A DNA stretch of 64,000 nt. It comes from CAYZXL01 sp964482435 (GTDB lineage: Bacteria > Auribacterota > JABMQX01). This document shows, one piece after another, positions 1 to 9,097 of this stretch (positions are counted from its first letter, which is position 1; the number at the start of each line of letters is the position of its first letter). Under the pieces are notes generated by a model. The model was not told the origin of the DNA. It searched no databases and worked only from the letters and a program-made list of their open reading frames with translations. The translations under genes and the position numbers were made by a program. Location of the stretch: contig CAYZXL010000001.1 in the NCBI GenBank assembly GCA_964482435.1, positions 62,001 through 126,000 on the forward strand, written 5' to 3'.

Positions 1-323
1 CGAATGGCGAGAAACCACGAACTCTCCCCGCCACCTGGGCCTTTTTTCATCTTCCCGGGCCTGAACGTATCTCGCTCTCCATAAGTAGATTATATTGCAA
101 ATCCTCACCCCAAAAAGGCCCAAAAAGGCCCACTTTCTCCCCGTCCCGTATTTTTATACAAAGCCGCCTGCTCGCTGTTCCTTTTACAGGCATGCAGCGA
201 CGTTCTCCCCTCTTGATAATCCTCGTCCAGGGCGTTATCATCCTGCGGGGTACATTGAAGGACATGTTTTCGGGGGGGACCGTCTCCGAAATCCGTTCAT
301 CTCCTAAAAGGAGGCCGCGAGAA

Positions 324-1676
324 GTGAACAGACTGAAAGCCATATTCGTTCTCATCGTCTGCGTTATCCCCTGCGCCGCCGCGCCGAGCGAAGCCGAAAA
401 GCCCATCGGCACTCTCCTCCACCATGACGACTGGCATCCGGACAAGGGAGGCTGGCAGACGTGGTGTCAGCGAGAGGAAATCTCGCCGAAATTCTGGGTT
501 GACCAAGAGGTTTTCCTTAAAGGCAAAAGCTCGCTCGCCATATCCGGCGGTGGAAATCCGGCCGCACACGGGAGGTGGGAGAAGGTCGTCAACGGAATCG
601 CCGGGCAGAAGTGGTATCGGCTCAGCGCCCACTACAAGACAAAGGGCGTGCGCTACGAAAGGCAGCACGTCATCGCCCGGCTCGACTGGCTCGACGAGAA
701 AGGAGAGCGGACTGAGCAGCCGGATTATCTGACCAGGGTCTCGGATGAAGGCGAATGGAAATTGACCGAGGGGATATTCCAGGCGCCGAGAAAGGCGCAA
801 GCCGTGAAAATCGAGCTTCATCTCGCCTGGTCGGCGGAGGGAACGGTGTGGTGGGATGACGTGCGCCTCGACGAAGTGGCGCAGCCGAAAGGAAGGCGGG
901 TGACACTCACAACCGTCTTTCATCGCCCGCAGGGAAGCGCGTCCTCCGAGGAAAACGCCCGCCAGTTCTGTAGAATGCTGGAGCTAACGGCGAAGCACCG
1001 TCCCGACATCGTCTGCCTGCCGGAGGCAATCAATGTGGTAGGGACTCATCTCAGTTACGTCGAAGCGGCGGAACCCGTCCCCGGCCCGACGACGAAAGCG
1101 ATTGGGGAGGTGGCAAAACGCCTTAAGTTCTATGTGGTTGCGGCTTTGATGGAGCGGGATGGCAAGTGCGTTTACAACACCGCAGTGCTCATGGGGCGAG
1201 ATGGGGAGATTGTCGGGAAGTACCGGAAGGTCTATCTGCCGAGGGAGGAAGTGGAAGGGGGCGTAACGCCGGGCGATGACTATCCGGTTTTTCAGACCGA
1301 CTTCGGCAAGGTCGGAATAATGATATGCTGGGACGTGCAGTACGTTGATCCGGCGAGGGCTTTGGCAGCCCAGGGAGCGGACGTGATTCTCCTGCCTATC
1401 TGGGGCGGGGACGTGACTCTCGCCAAAGCAAGGGCCATCGAGAACCAGATCTATCTTGTCACCTCTGGCTACGACATGCCGACGTTCATCATCGGCCCTC
1501 TCGGCAGCGTCCTCGCTCAAGCGAGCAAGGAGAAGCCGGTCGTTTCTCAGGTCGTGGACCTCGACGAGAGATACAGGCAGTCGTGGCTCGGCGATATGAA
1601 AGCAAGGTTCTGGAAAGAGTGGCGGGCCGACGTCAAAATGCCCGGCTGGTCTGAGGGAACCGCCGATGAACGCTGA
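324..1676 (+). CDS. Secreted nitrilase-superfamily C-N hydrolase with N-terminal binding domain
   Basis: The start is GTG 324, chosen because AGGAGG (309-314) sits 9 nt upstream and the first residues form a signal peptide (MNRLKAIFVLIVCVIPCAAA). The 450-residue product has two parts. Residues ~30-190 look like a CBM-type jelly-roll, ending in a W-W-D-D-V-R-L-D strand. Residues ~195-440 are a carbon-nitrogen hydrolase domain with the Glu-Lys-Cys triad: Glu in CLPEAIN (~234), Lys in KYRKVYLP (~302) and Cys in GIMICWDVQY (~334). The family hydrolyses amides or nitriles; the substrate here is unknown. Export of a nitrilase fold together with a binding domain suggests action on an extracellular or periplasmic amide such as an acylated amino sugar, which is inference. 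No operon partner is evident; the next gene lies 200 bp away. Confidence 0.88.
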   Translation: MNRLKAIFVLIVCVIPCAAAPSEAEKPIGTLLHHDDWHPDKGGWQTWCQREEISPKFWVDQEVFLKGKSSLAISGGGNPAAHGRWEKVVNGIAGQKWYRLSAHYKTKGVRYERQHVIARLDWLDEKGERTEQPDYLTRVSDEGEWKLTEGIFQAPRKAQAVKIELHLAWSAEGTVWWDDVRLDEVAQPKGRRVTLTTVFHRPQGSASSEENARQFCRMLELTAKHRPDIVCLPEAINVVGTHLSYVEAAEPVPGPTTKAIGEVAKRLKFYVVAALMERDGKCVYNTAVLMGRDGEIVGKYRKVYLPREEVEGGVTPGDDYPVFQTDFGKVGIMICWDVQYVDPARALAAQGADVILLPIWGGDVTLAKARAIENQIYLVTSGYDMPTFIIGPLGSVLAQASKEKPVVSQVVDLDERYRQSWLGDMKARFWKEWRADVKMPGWSEGTADER

Positions 1677-1699
1677 TACACGCCGATTGGTCTTCCGTC

Positions 1700-1818
1700 C
1701 ATCAGTGTACCGCCGGCATCTTGCCGGCTGGCTCGGGGGGATCTTGCCCCCTAATGCGGCGAGGTTCCCCTCAATGCTGCCGCCAAGACGGCGGCGTTAC
1801 TGCGTCCATCTGCGGCTA
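1700..1818. repeat. Fragment of palindromic intergenic repeat family (GGCATCTTGCC core)
   Basis: It contains the perfect hairpin GCCGGCATCTTGCCGGC (1712-1728), then a GGGGG..ATCTTGCCCCC imperfect hairpin and a CCGCC..GGCGG pair. These are the same modules, in inverse order, as those inside the ~290 bp elements at 8800-9089 and 28823-29117. The tail (1800-1818, GCGTCCATCTGCGGC) matches a second intergenic repeat at 50361-50394. No terminal repeats are intact here. Confidence 0.7.
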
Positions 1819-1879
1819 AAACTAATGTACTTCGCACAGAAAGGCCGTCGTCTCGTTCATTGAAATGAGGAATGGAATT

Positions 1880-3115
1880 ATGATTAAACACCTGGCAAAA
1901 GCAGCAGTTATCGGCTGCACGGCAGTTGGCTGCCTGGCAGCGGAACGGTCACAGGGGCAACCGAAAACGAAAATCGGCTATCGAACACAAGCGTACTCGC
2001 GGATGGATTTCGCGGAGGCGTTGACTGACCTCAAGAGCCGCGGGTACGGCGGAGTGGAATTTTGTCTTGATTCCCCGCCGGTAAGACGCTCGGAGTTCGA
2101 CGAATCAGCCGCCCGGAAATTCGCCCGGACGATTTCCGAAGCGGGTCTGGAGGTCTATAGCGTCAGCCACCACGGGAATTTCGTGACCGACGACCGCTTC
2201 TTCGCGGAACTGAAGCGGCTCATCCCGCTCGCCCGAGCCATGGGCACGCAGATTTTCGTCATTAGCAGCGGCCCGATTGACCGCGAGAAGCGTCAGGCAC
2301 AGCGAGCCGTCGTCGAAAAACGCCTCACCGAACTGGCGAAGGTCGCAAAGGAAGTTGGCGTCATCCTCGCATTAGAGCCCGAGCCGAACCTGGCCGTCGA
2401 GTCAACGCGGGAGATGATGCAGTTAATCTGGAAAATCGGACTTCCATCGCTGCGAATCAACCTCGACATCGGACATGCATTCCTGACTGATGGCGACCTT
2501 GTGAAATCCATTCGGGAGGCGGCAAAACTCATCGTCCACACCCACATTGACGACATGGCTGGCGGCGTCCACAAGCACCTTGTTCCGGGAACTGGCGAAA
2601 TTGACCTCCCTGCGGTCATGACGGCGCTTGTGGAAGTTGGCTTCGAGGGCCCTCTCGTCGTTGACCTCTTCAACCTCGACCCGAAAGAAGCAGCAACTCC
2701 GGCGATGAATGAGATCAAGCGTGCTTGCGGGATCGCCCAGGAAAAGGCAGCCGCATGGCCCGAAATCTCGGTCTCGCGCTTTGACCTTTCCAAAGCTGTC
2801 AGGACCCACCACGACACGGTTTACGCCATGGACCCGATGCCAGTTGGCGCCCACCCGCCGTTTCAAAGTGCATGGGGATACCTCAACCCCGGTGAAGAAA
2901 TGGAACTTCACAGCCACCCGACCGAAGAAATCTACATGGTTTTTGACGGGAACGGCGTCGTGACCGTCGGCCCGAGGAAAAAGGAAGTTACCGCCGGCGA
3001 CGTCGTCTTCATCCCCCCCAACCAGATGCACACCATGTCCAACCGCTCCTCAAAGCCCCTCCTCTGGATGGCCCTCTGGTGGAATGTCCGCGAAGCGGAG
3101 AAGTCGGTGCTTTGA
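1880..3115 (+). CDS. Exported sugar phosphate isomerase/epimerase (xylose-isomerase-like TIM barrel) fused to a cupin
   Basis: The start ATG 1880 has GAGG 9 nt upstream; an in-frame ATG at 1865 is possible but lacks a ribosome site. The N-terminus MIKHLAKAAVIGCTAVGC looks like a lipoprotein signal with Cys18 after A-V-G. Residues ~30-270 form an AP-endonuclease-2/xylose-isomerase-like barrel with metal-site signatures LALEPEPN, INLDIGHA, HTHIDD and GTGEID. Residues ~300-400 form a cupin with GEEMELHSHPTEEIYMV and GDVVFIPPNQMHTMSN, giving the usual H-x-H..E..H metal ligands. Both halves are well-known sugar-metabolism folds; a single-chain fusion on an exported protein is less usual. The reaction cannot be fixed from sequence. 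A keto-sugar or sugar-acid isomerase/epimerase is the best guess. Confidence 0.87.
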   Translation: MIKHLAKAAVIGCTAVGCLAAERSQGQPKTKIGYRTQAYSRMDFAEALTDLKSRGYGGVEFCLDSPPVRRSEFDESAARKFARTISEAGLEVYSVSHHGNFVTDDRFFAELKRLIPLARAMGTQIFVISSGPIDREKRQAQRAVVEKRLTELAKVAKEVGVILALEPEPNLAVESTREMMQLIWKIGLPSLRINLDIGHAFLTDGDLVKSIREAAKLIVHTHIDDMAGGVHKHLVPGTGEIDLPAVMTALVEVGFEGPLVVDLFNLDPKEAATPAMNEIKRACGIAQEKAAAWPEISVSRFDLSKAVRTHHDTVYAMDPMPVGAHPPFQSAWGYLNPGEEMELHSHPTEEIYMVFDGNGVVTVGPRKKEVTAGDVVFIPPNQMHTMSNRSSKPLLWMALWWNVREAEKSVL

Positions 3116-3162
3116 TTTACAAACTCCGTCACGCATTGTTCGAGAGCATTACCAGTCTTTTA

Positions 3163-3230
3163 CCGCCAAGACGCTGAGACGCCAAGCATCTTGTTTGTCT
3201 GGTTCCCAGCGGTCTTTTGCGTCTTGGCGG
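3163..3230. repeat. 68-bp inverted-repeat unit (CCGCCAAGACGC ends)
   Basis: CCGCCAAGACGC (3163-3174) is matched by its exact reverse complement GCGTCTTGGCGG (3219-3230), enclosing 44 bp. A related but degraded sequence with GCGTCTTGGCGAGAG and CGCAAAGACGCAGAGG lies at 33310-33400. It does not encode protein and looks like a small dispersed repeat. Confidence 0.65.
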
Positions 3231-3973
3231 CTCTGCGAGAGACCTGCTTTGGTGGCGATGCGGGGTTGAGGGCCTCAAAAACAACTGCTGGGTTCCCCAT
3301 ACGTAAGGGCATTTGTGAAAACACGTAGTAAGCTTCCGGGTCTTCTTGTCGGCTCGGCTCCCCGGCCGGGGCTACGGGGCCGACCCCGGCAGGTTCAGGC
3401 ACGATTGTTGCAAAAAGGCAAATGCGGTTTGGCACCGCTGGTTCGTGGTGGAGCAGGCGGATTTTGCCCGGAGGCTGGACATGCGGCGGCGCAACGTGCA
3501 ACTGTGCGCGCATGTAACTCACACAGGATGCGCAGGTTCCGTTCAACCCGGAAGCACACAGAGTGGTTAGGTCAGCTCCGGTTTTGACTCGAAAGCCCCG
3601 GGCACAGGGCACCCTGGGCGGCGGAATGATACTCTAAATTGTGGAGAAATACTCTAAAAGGCGGCGGCGGGTCTCGAGATCCCAGGGCAAAAGGTCCGTC
3701 GCCGGCGCAGGTTCGTGCAGCAGCGCACATTTGTGTACAGCCGGGTGAGTCGGCCGTAAGAGCAGGAGCCCCGATTGAGCCCCTGGACGTGGAGTTCATT
3801 CGGGTCGTGGTTCCTGCCTCAGGTTCGGAGGCCGCCTCGCCGGAGGAAAGGTCAAAGGAGGCTTTTTTCAGGGGTTGACCCGAAGACGCTGAACCCGGGT
3901 TTGAGGAGGCTTCTCTGAGGAAGGAAATCCAGTCGTCCCCTGATAGAACAGGAGGGCGTGAGGAGGATTAAGA
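3231..3973. other. Gene-poor interval, 743 bp
   Basis: I see no convincing gene. Open frames on both strands lack ribosome sites and have no recognisable composition. ATACTCTAAA occurs twice 20 bp apart near 3628-3660. The right end carries several AGGAGG-like runs, the last of which (3961-3966) serves the small membrane protein that follows. Confidence 0.5.
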
Positions 3974-4192
3974 GTGAAGACGATGGTCAAACATGGAGTG
4001 CTGCACAGCATCGCAAGGCTGGTGGCAGAACTGAGGCTGCCGGGGGGCAGGACTCACATCCCCAAAATGGGAGGGGCGGTCGCCAAAGGGGGTCTCCGGA
4101 CAGCCATCCTTGTCGCCTTCGGCAAGGTCTTCTTTGCGATTCTGTTCTGGATTTTGGTGACCCTCATACTCTACGTCTTTGCGATGAAATAG
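3974..4192 (+). CDS. Small single-pass membrane protein, 72 aa
   Basis: I do not recognise this gene. GTG 3974 follows a strong AGGAGG (3961-3966) at 7 nt, which is the main reason to believe in it. The product has a basic/amphipathic N-terminal half (residues 1-42, several Arg/Lys/His) and a C-terminal hydrophobic segment of about 25 residues (AILVAFGKVFFAILFWILVT onwards) ending in FAMK. That layout suits a C-tail-anchored inner-membrane peptide. It stands alone; the next gene (4470-5861) is convergent, 277 bp away, and that gap holds nothing recognisable. Its length gives little statistical support, so the call rests on the ribosome site and the membrane segment. Confidence 0.55.
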   Translation: MKTMVKHGVLHSIARLVAELRLPGGRTHIPKMGGAVAKGGLRTAILVAFGKVFFAILFWILVTLILYVFAMK

Positions 4193-4469
4193 CGGCGCGC
4201 GTCGCTCCCGGTCTCCCCCAGCCACATCAAGCGACCGCGTCACCGAGGTCGAATTCTCTTTGTCATCCACCGCAAAGCACCTTTCCCGCGTTGTCCGCGC
4301 CACAAAGCAGATAGTTGCCGCATTGTAGAAGGACCTCCGCGAGAAAGGCCCCGCCGACCCCCGATCCCTGCGAAACAACCAGTGCGCCACCCGACCAAAG
4401 GCCGCGCCGCGTGATGAGCGACCGAGCCGTTCCTCGAACGGCTCCCGAAGGAGTGGCGAAGGTACGATC

Positions 4470-5861
4470 TTAACCTTCTGACTTCATGGCGGACTGACCC
4501 TCCCTGGCGAGGAACTCCATGTAATCTGCTTTCGCGGTGTCCAGGTCCTGGATGAGGCGATCCCTGATGCGAGTGAGGCGAAAAACGACGGTCTTGCTGC
4601 GGAGTAGCACAGAAGCGAGGCGAAGGTGAGCTCTGACGGCGCGAAGCCGTCTGAGGTAACGCATGGCAAAGAAGCCAGACAGAGGCAATGTGAAAGTATA
4701 AGGAAGGAACACCCACGGCCCAAAGACCAGACCGCAGAGAGTCCCTTGCAGAGCGTAGAATATCAGGAAACTGAAGCAGCCCAGGAAGAACTTGACGCAC
4801 GCGACCTGACCGTGGTCTCCCCTGAGCGAGGCGCACAGAGACAGGGGGATAAGGTATGGGATAATGTTGTTGGCTAACCCATAGAGTGCCACGGGAAATC
4901 CCAGCACAAGCCCCGCCACGGTCCGGGGCCCGATTCCACCGTCGCGCCTGTGTTTTGGTGAGCCGTCGAGGGCCCCGTCGCTAAGCCCAATCCACCGCAA
5001 GCACCTTTTGTATTGTCCGATCCCTTCCCAGACCCTTTGCACTCGATCCGGTTCGTTTTCGTCGAAGTACTCGATTGCTCTGACGATGGCCTTGCTCACC
5101 TCCAGGCCGCGCTGCGGCTGACGGAAAGCGGCGATCCTCGGTGGGAGGCGGTCCATGAGTTCACCCCGGTAGATGCCCTCCACGTCCTTGAACAGTTCGG
5201 CGAGGCGGAGCTTCTTGACGTGAACCGTGTGCTCCTGGAGGTTCGCTTTGATCTCCTCGGTGAGTTGTCTTTCCGCATCCCTCCTGTTGGCCCGGTATCG
5301 TTCTCTATAAGACGAGAGTTGTATTGGCTTCCCCACCGCAACCAGGCACCGGCTCCGGAACCTTCCGGGCTCGCTGTAATTCAACCCCACAGGGAAAATG
5401 CGCATTCCCATCTGAAAGCCATGCCTCGACTCGACATCGAGGGCGATTCTGGCCGTGCCTCGCTTGAGGGCGTGAACCTGCGGGTCACTGTGCGTCGTTC
5501 CCTCCGGGAATATGCCGATCACCTTCCCTGACTCGAGGAGTCTGCGGCACTCCTCGAAGGCGAGAACGTTTCGTCTGAGTTTTGACGGGGCGTCGGCTTC
5601 GCGGTAAACTGGAATCGCTCCGGCGGCACGAAGCAGGAACGAACGAAACGGGTCGGCGAACAGCCTGGCCGCGGCGAGAAAGCGGACGCCTCGCTTTATG
5701 GTGGCGATGATGACCAGAGCGTCCATTACGGAGCTGGGATGGTTGCTCGTGAGGATTGCCGCGCCCTCCGACGGAATCCGTTCCTCCCCGGCGACCTCCA
5801 GCTTCTCAAAGAAAATGTCCAGGGCTATGCGAAGAAGCCTCGCAGCGACAGTCTGGCTCAT
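4470..5861 (-). CDS. 1-acylglycerol-3-phosphate-type acyltransferase (PlsC domain), membrane protein
   Basis: ATG 5861 is chosen over the longer open frame because AAGGAGAGG precedes it at suitable spacing and the extra 30 residues are Arg-rich noise. The 463-residue protein carries the PlsC/LPLAT catalytic block SNHPSSVMDALV (His41, Asp47), in the variant seen in GPAT/DHAPAT-like bacterial members, and FPEGTTHSDP near residue 120 for glycerol-phosphate binding. The C-terminal third has three or four hydrophobic segments, so the enzyme is probably anchored in the inner membrane. It should transfer an acyl group to glycerol-3-phosphate, lysophosphatidate or a similar acceptor; length and C-terminal membrane segments favour the GPAT-like branch over plain PlsC. 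There are no operon partners. Confidence 0.85.
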   Translation of the reverse strand: MSQTVAARLLRIALDIFFEKLEVAGEERIPSEGAAILTSNHPSSVMDALVIIATIKRGVRFLAAARLFADPFRSFLLRAAGAIPVYREADAPSKLRRNVLAFEECRRLLESGKVIGIFPEGTTHSDPQVHALKRGTARIALDVESRHGFQMGMRIFPVGLNYSEPGRFRSRCLVAVGKPIQLSSYRERYRANRRDAERQLTEEIKANLQEHTVHVKKLRLAELFKDVEGIYRGELMDRLPPRIAAFRQPQRGLEVSKAIVRAIEYFDENEPDRVQRVWEGIGQYKRCLRWIGLSDGALDGSPKHRRDGGIGPRTVAGLVLGFPVALYGLANNIIPYLIPLSLCASLRGDHGQVACVKFFLGCFSFLIFYALQGTLCGLVFGPWVFLPYTFTLPLSGFFAMRYLRRLRAVRAHLRLASVLLRSKTVVFRLTRIRDRLIQDLDTAKADYMEFLAREGQSAMKSEG

Positions 5862-6226
5862 CTCGCCCCCTCTCCTTCGGGAGGACCGTACTCTTCGCCT
5901 TTCTAATGCCGCGCATTGCAGCGCATCCCCCCGCTTTCTGGAGCTTAGCACAAAGGTGCGGCCCCGAAAATGATTTTTCGCCTCCCTCTACGCCATTCGG
6001 TCGGAACCGCGCCCGCCGGGCGGGGAACAGTGGCAGACGATTTCGGGCGCGGAATGCGGTCGGGTGCAGGCTCTTCCCGTGCGACCTGAGCGGTGAATCT
6101 CCCTTCGCGAGAGTAGGTGGGCGGTCTCGTGTGTTGATGGTGCTTGACTTTCAGGGGATTCCTGCACGAAAATTAGAGCGACGTGAGGCAGGGAATGGTC
6201 CGCCTCGTGATCAAGGGGTTATTGAG

Positions 6227-6780
6227 ATGAGGAAGTGGATTGTGTTCTTCCTGGCTGTTGCCGTTCTCTGGGTGGCCAGGTTGGCAGCCGGGGCGAGACC
6301 GAGAAAGCCACTCCGGCTCCAGGGAGGGCATCGCGGATGAGTCCTAGTTCCCGGCAGGAGTGGATGAGCGTTGCAGCCGGCTGGGCGCAATCCGGCAAGA
6401 GGGCCAAAGGCGCCCGAGCCCTCGAGAAGGGCCTCGCGATCAATCCATGCGTGCGGATGGATGGTCCGTCGTCGGGAGTCTCCATTGCCGGCAAGGCAAG
6501 CCCGAGCGAGCGGTCGGGGCCTTCGGGAAACACACTGGCTCGAATCCCAAATGGCCGCAGGCATGCAGTGCCATCGCTATGGCATAGCGCAAACGGGCAA
6601 AGCTGGAGGAGGCGATTCAGGGGCACGGCGACGCATTAGCGACGGACGGGAACCCGGCCGTCGCGTGGCACGAACTCGGCGTGGCCTACGAGCAAGGAGG
6701 AGGACTCCACGACGCGCCGGGTGTTGCGGAGTGCCGTCACGTTGGCCCGCCGCGCGGCCGGACGCTGGCGTCCACAGGGG
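6227..6780 (+). pseudogene. Decayed exported TPR-repeat protein
   Basis: ATG 6227 opens a clear signal peptide (MRKWIVFFLAVAVLWVARLA) with GAG-rich sequence upstream, but the frame closes at 6340. TPR-like text then continues in other frames: EWMSVAAGWAQSGKRAKGA followed by ALEKGLAINP in frame 1, and GSLHCRQGKPERAVGAF, SNPKWPQACSAIAMA, KLEEAIQ and NPAVAWHELGVAYEQGG in frame 3. A TAG at 6585-6587 interrupts the last stretch. The repeated helix pattern across shifted frames is best explained by a TPR gene broken by at least two frameshifts and a nonsense change, or by assembly errors. The following intact gene at 7052 has its own ribosome site. Confidence 0.55.
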
Positions 6781-7051
6781 CTCTGGGCATGAGGAAGACC
6801 TCGATTCTCCCCTTGCTCTTCCCGCCCTTTCTTGCGACAATCACCGCCGGTCAGGGCCCGCCTCATCACGAAGGGCGGAACAGACTCCAGCCAAACGCCG
6901 CCGACGAAATGCTCGCGGTGGTTGCCGAGAAAACGCCGTCGCCGCCGACCCGGTCCGCCGCGTTCTGGCCGTGGTGGCGGCGACCGCGCGCTTCCGCCCG
7001 CACGGGGGCCAAGGAACGGCCCATGAAACAGAACAATGCAGGAGCATCGCC

Positions 7052-7795
7052 ATGGAAGCTCAGGCTCACCGAACGTCTGAAGAGCTGCCCGGGCCGAGGT
7101 GCCCCAGGTGCGGGCGCCAAAACCCACGCGGTACCTTGAGGTGTGAGGCCTGCAGGTCCCCCCTGCGTCCGCTTGCGCTGGCCGTCGTGACCTTGCTCGG
7201 TGTTTCGTGCCTGTCGGCTGGCGCGGTCTTGATCCTCGTACCCAGGCTCGTCTTGCCCTCCAGTTCCCCGGGCCATGACGTGACGCGGGAGAGCATCATA
7301 GGGGCCGTCGGCTTCCTCCTCATTTCGGCCCAGGTGTGGGTGCTTGTGGCCCTGCGATACGGAAGGCGCTGGGCGTGGGTCGCCTCACAAGCCATCTGGC
7401 TCGCCTCGGAGTTGGCGGCCTTGGGCCTCGGGTTCCAGCGCCGGAGCGTCGCGTCGCAGCTGGTGGAGTCCACGGCGGCCCTGAAAAAGGACGACATTTG
7501 GGGGCTCGTCGAGCGCCTCCAGAAGCAGGATCGCCTTCTGCGCCAGCTGGAGCACCTTGAGGTCGCTACCGACGCGATGGCGCCTCTCCGGGGCCCTCTG
7601 ACCGCCGCCTACCTCATTATAGGCCAATGGCTCCCGGGACGGCTACAGGGTGTCATAACGGAACTTCTGGCGCTGAGTGCGATCGGCGCGTTCACAGCGT
7701 ACCTCTGGCGCAAGCCGGTGCGCTGGTTCTGCTCGGTTCGTAGCCGCCCTGGCGCGGTCCCCGCTGACCCCGCTGCCGGCCCCAGGGCTCCCTAA
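7052..7795 (+). CDS. Zinc-ribbon membrane protein, unknown function
   Basis: ATG 7052 has AGGAG (7040-7044) 7 nt upstream. The open frame extends far further 5-prime but that part is out-of-frame TPR debris. The 247-residue product begins with a zinc ribbon, CPRCGRQNPRGTLRCEAC (CxxC-x10-CxxC, residues ~15-33). It then has hydrophobic segments at about 40-65 (LALAVVTLLGVSCLSAGAVL), 80-100, 108-125 and near 200-220. A charged helical stretch (KKDDIWGLVERLQKQDRLL) separates the third and fourth. This zinc ribbon plus transmembrane layout is common in proteins of unknown role. The 3-prime end overlaps the convergent gene 7792-8643 by 4 bp (stop codons interlocked), so no shared terminator fits between them. 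Confidence 0.75.
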   Translation: MEAQAHRTSEELPGPRCPRCGRQNPRGTLRCEACRSPLRPLALAVVTLLGVSCLSAGAVLILVPRLVLPSSSPGHDVTRESIIGAVGFLLISAQVWVLVALRYGRRWAWVASQAIWLASELAALGLGFQRRSVASQLVESTAALKKDDIWGLVERLQKQDRLLRQLEHLEVATDAMAPLRGPLTAAYLIIGQWLPGRLQGVITELLALSAIGAFTAYLWRKPVRWFCSVRSRPGAVPADPAAGPRAP

Positions 7796-8643
7796 GCAGG
7801 CGGTAACGGCCGGGCCTCCCATCGCAGGCGGCGGAGAAGTTCGACGGCGTTGCGGATGTCAATTTTCTGTTGTTCGCCGGGGACTTCGCGTTCGATGGTC
7901 AGGGGACCGCGGTAGCCGAGGTCTTTGAGGGTGTTGATGAAAAGGGGGATGTTGACTTCGCCCTCCCCCAGCGCCATTTCCGTTCCCCAGGTTACGCCGG
8001 GCTGGTCAGACCATTTCGCGTCCTTGCAGTGGACGCTCTTGACATACTGACCGATTTTTCTCAGAGCGGGTAGCGGCTCGCCAGTGCCGTAAAGAATCAT
8101 GTTTGCCGGGTCGAAGTTCACCGCGAGGTTGCCTCGTCCGACGTCCTCGATGAACGCTAAAAGTCCGTCGGCGGATTCCTGTCCGGTCTCGAGGTGAAAG
8201 CGCTGGCCATTGGCAGCGCAATGGTCGCACACTTGTCCGGCGACCGTCACCAATTCCTTGCGGAGCTTGTCGTCCCTATCTTCCGGGATGAATCCGATGT
8301 GCATGCCGAGCGCGTCGCAGCCCATTGCCTTTGTCCAGTCGGAAATCTCGAAGGTTTCCACCAACCTCGCCTTCCTGGTTGCCTGAGGCACTAACCCGAC
8401 TGTGTCCTTCACTACCGGAATGGACGCATAGCTCTCTCCGGCGAAGCCGCAGAAGACGACGGTGATGGCGATACCTGCGTCGGCGAACTGCTGCTTGAGT
8501 TCTCGCGTTCTTTTCGGCGAGCGCGCCTCCGGGGGCGGGGTGTGAAGCTGAACGTTGTCCAGGCCCAGCTCTCTGACAAAATCCAATGATGCCCCCAATC
8601 CGGCGCCCACCGACGTGAAAACTCCTATTGCGAATTCTTCCAT
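7792..8643 (-). CDS. Sugar phosphate isomerase/epimerase, TIM barrel
   Basis: ATG 8643 is preceded by AAGGAGGG at 5-6 nt. The 283-residue cytosolic protein starts directly with the first barrel strand (MEEFAIGVFTSVGAGLGASL), without a signal peptide. Barrel signatures of the xylose-isomerase-like/AP-endonuclease-2 superfamily are GMHIGFIPED, FHLETGQES, LAVNFDPANM, SVHCKDAKW, GEGEVNIPLF and LTIEREVPG, giving Glu, Asp, His and Glu metal ligands in the expected order. Family members isomerise or epimerise keto-sugars, inositol derivatives or sugar acids. Unlike the paralogues at 1880 and 9167 this copy is intracellular, so it could complete a pathway begun outside. The MITE-like element 8792-9097 lies immediately upstream, near its promoter region. 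Confidence 0.88.
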   Translation of the reverse strand: MEEFAIGVFTSVGAGLGASLDFVRELGLDNVQLHTPPPEARSPKRTRELKQQFADAGIAITVVFCGFAGESYASIPVVKDTVGLVPQATRKARLVETFEISDWTKAMGCDALGMHIGFIPEDRDDKLRKELVTVAGQVCDHCAANGQRFHLETGQESADGLLAFIEDVGRGNLAVNFDPANMILYGTGEPLPALRKIGQYVKSVHCKDAKWSDQPGVTWGTEMALGEGEVNIPLFINTLKDLGYRGPLTIEREVPGEQQKIDIRNAVELLRRLRWEARPLPPA

Positions 8644-8791
8644 GGTTCCCTCCTTGCGGGAAAACCCGCCGTGTAGCTCGGTTTGCACCGCAGCGAAAGA
8701 TGATGCCGCCTGGCGCGATGCAGCGCCTGGCGGCCGCGAGTAACGTGTGCCTTACAGGATACCGAAATGGGCGTCAATCTTCCACTGTTGT

Positions 8792-9097
8792 TGTAGCGAG
8801 GGCGCGGGTACCTTTGAGTGGCGTGGTTGGTGGGTCCTGGGCCACTGGCGCCGTGGCATCTTGGAAGCGTACCGCCGCCGTCCCGGCGGCAGTCGTGAGG
8901 GCGTCCCGCCCTCGCATGGCAGCCTGCCCGACAATGTGTTTTACCTTGGCCGGATTGAACCGGGGGCAAGATGCCCCCGAGACAGCCGGCAAGATGCCGG
9001 CGGTACGCAGACCGACGCCACTGCCATCCGGTCCTTTGTTGGCTACGATTGCTGATCCGGCTCTTCGCCACCGAAAAAGAGCCACACCCTGTAGCGA
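8792..9097. mobile_element. MITE-like element, copy 1, with 8-bp target duplication
   Basis: The element occupies 8800-9089 (290 bp). Its 23-bp ends (8800-8822 and 9067-9089) are imperfect inverted repeats containing CTTTGAGTGGC. Both sides carry the perfect direct repeat TGTAGCGA (8792-8799 and 9090-9097). Internally it holds hairpins such as GGGGGCAAGATGCCCCC (8962-8978), GCCGGCAAGATGCCGGC and GAGGGCGTCCCGCCCTC. It has no coding capacity. The second full copy is at 28815-29125. The open frames seen here on both strands are by-products of these palindromes. Confidence 0.8.

Noticed and set aside
1..323. Gene at the left edge (132- and 70-codon frames)
   Set aside because: Neither frame has a ribosome site or recognisable motif. 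The direct repeat AAAAAGGCCC (111-130) and A/T-rich words suggest only an upstream region of the first gene.
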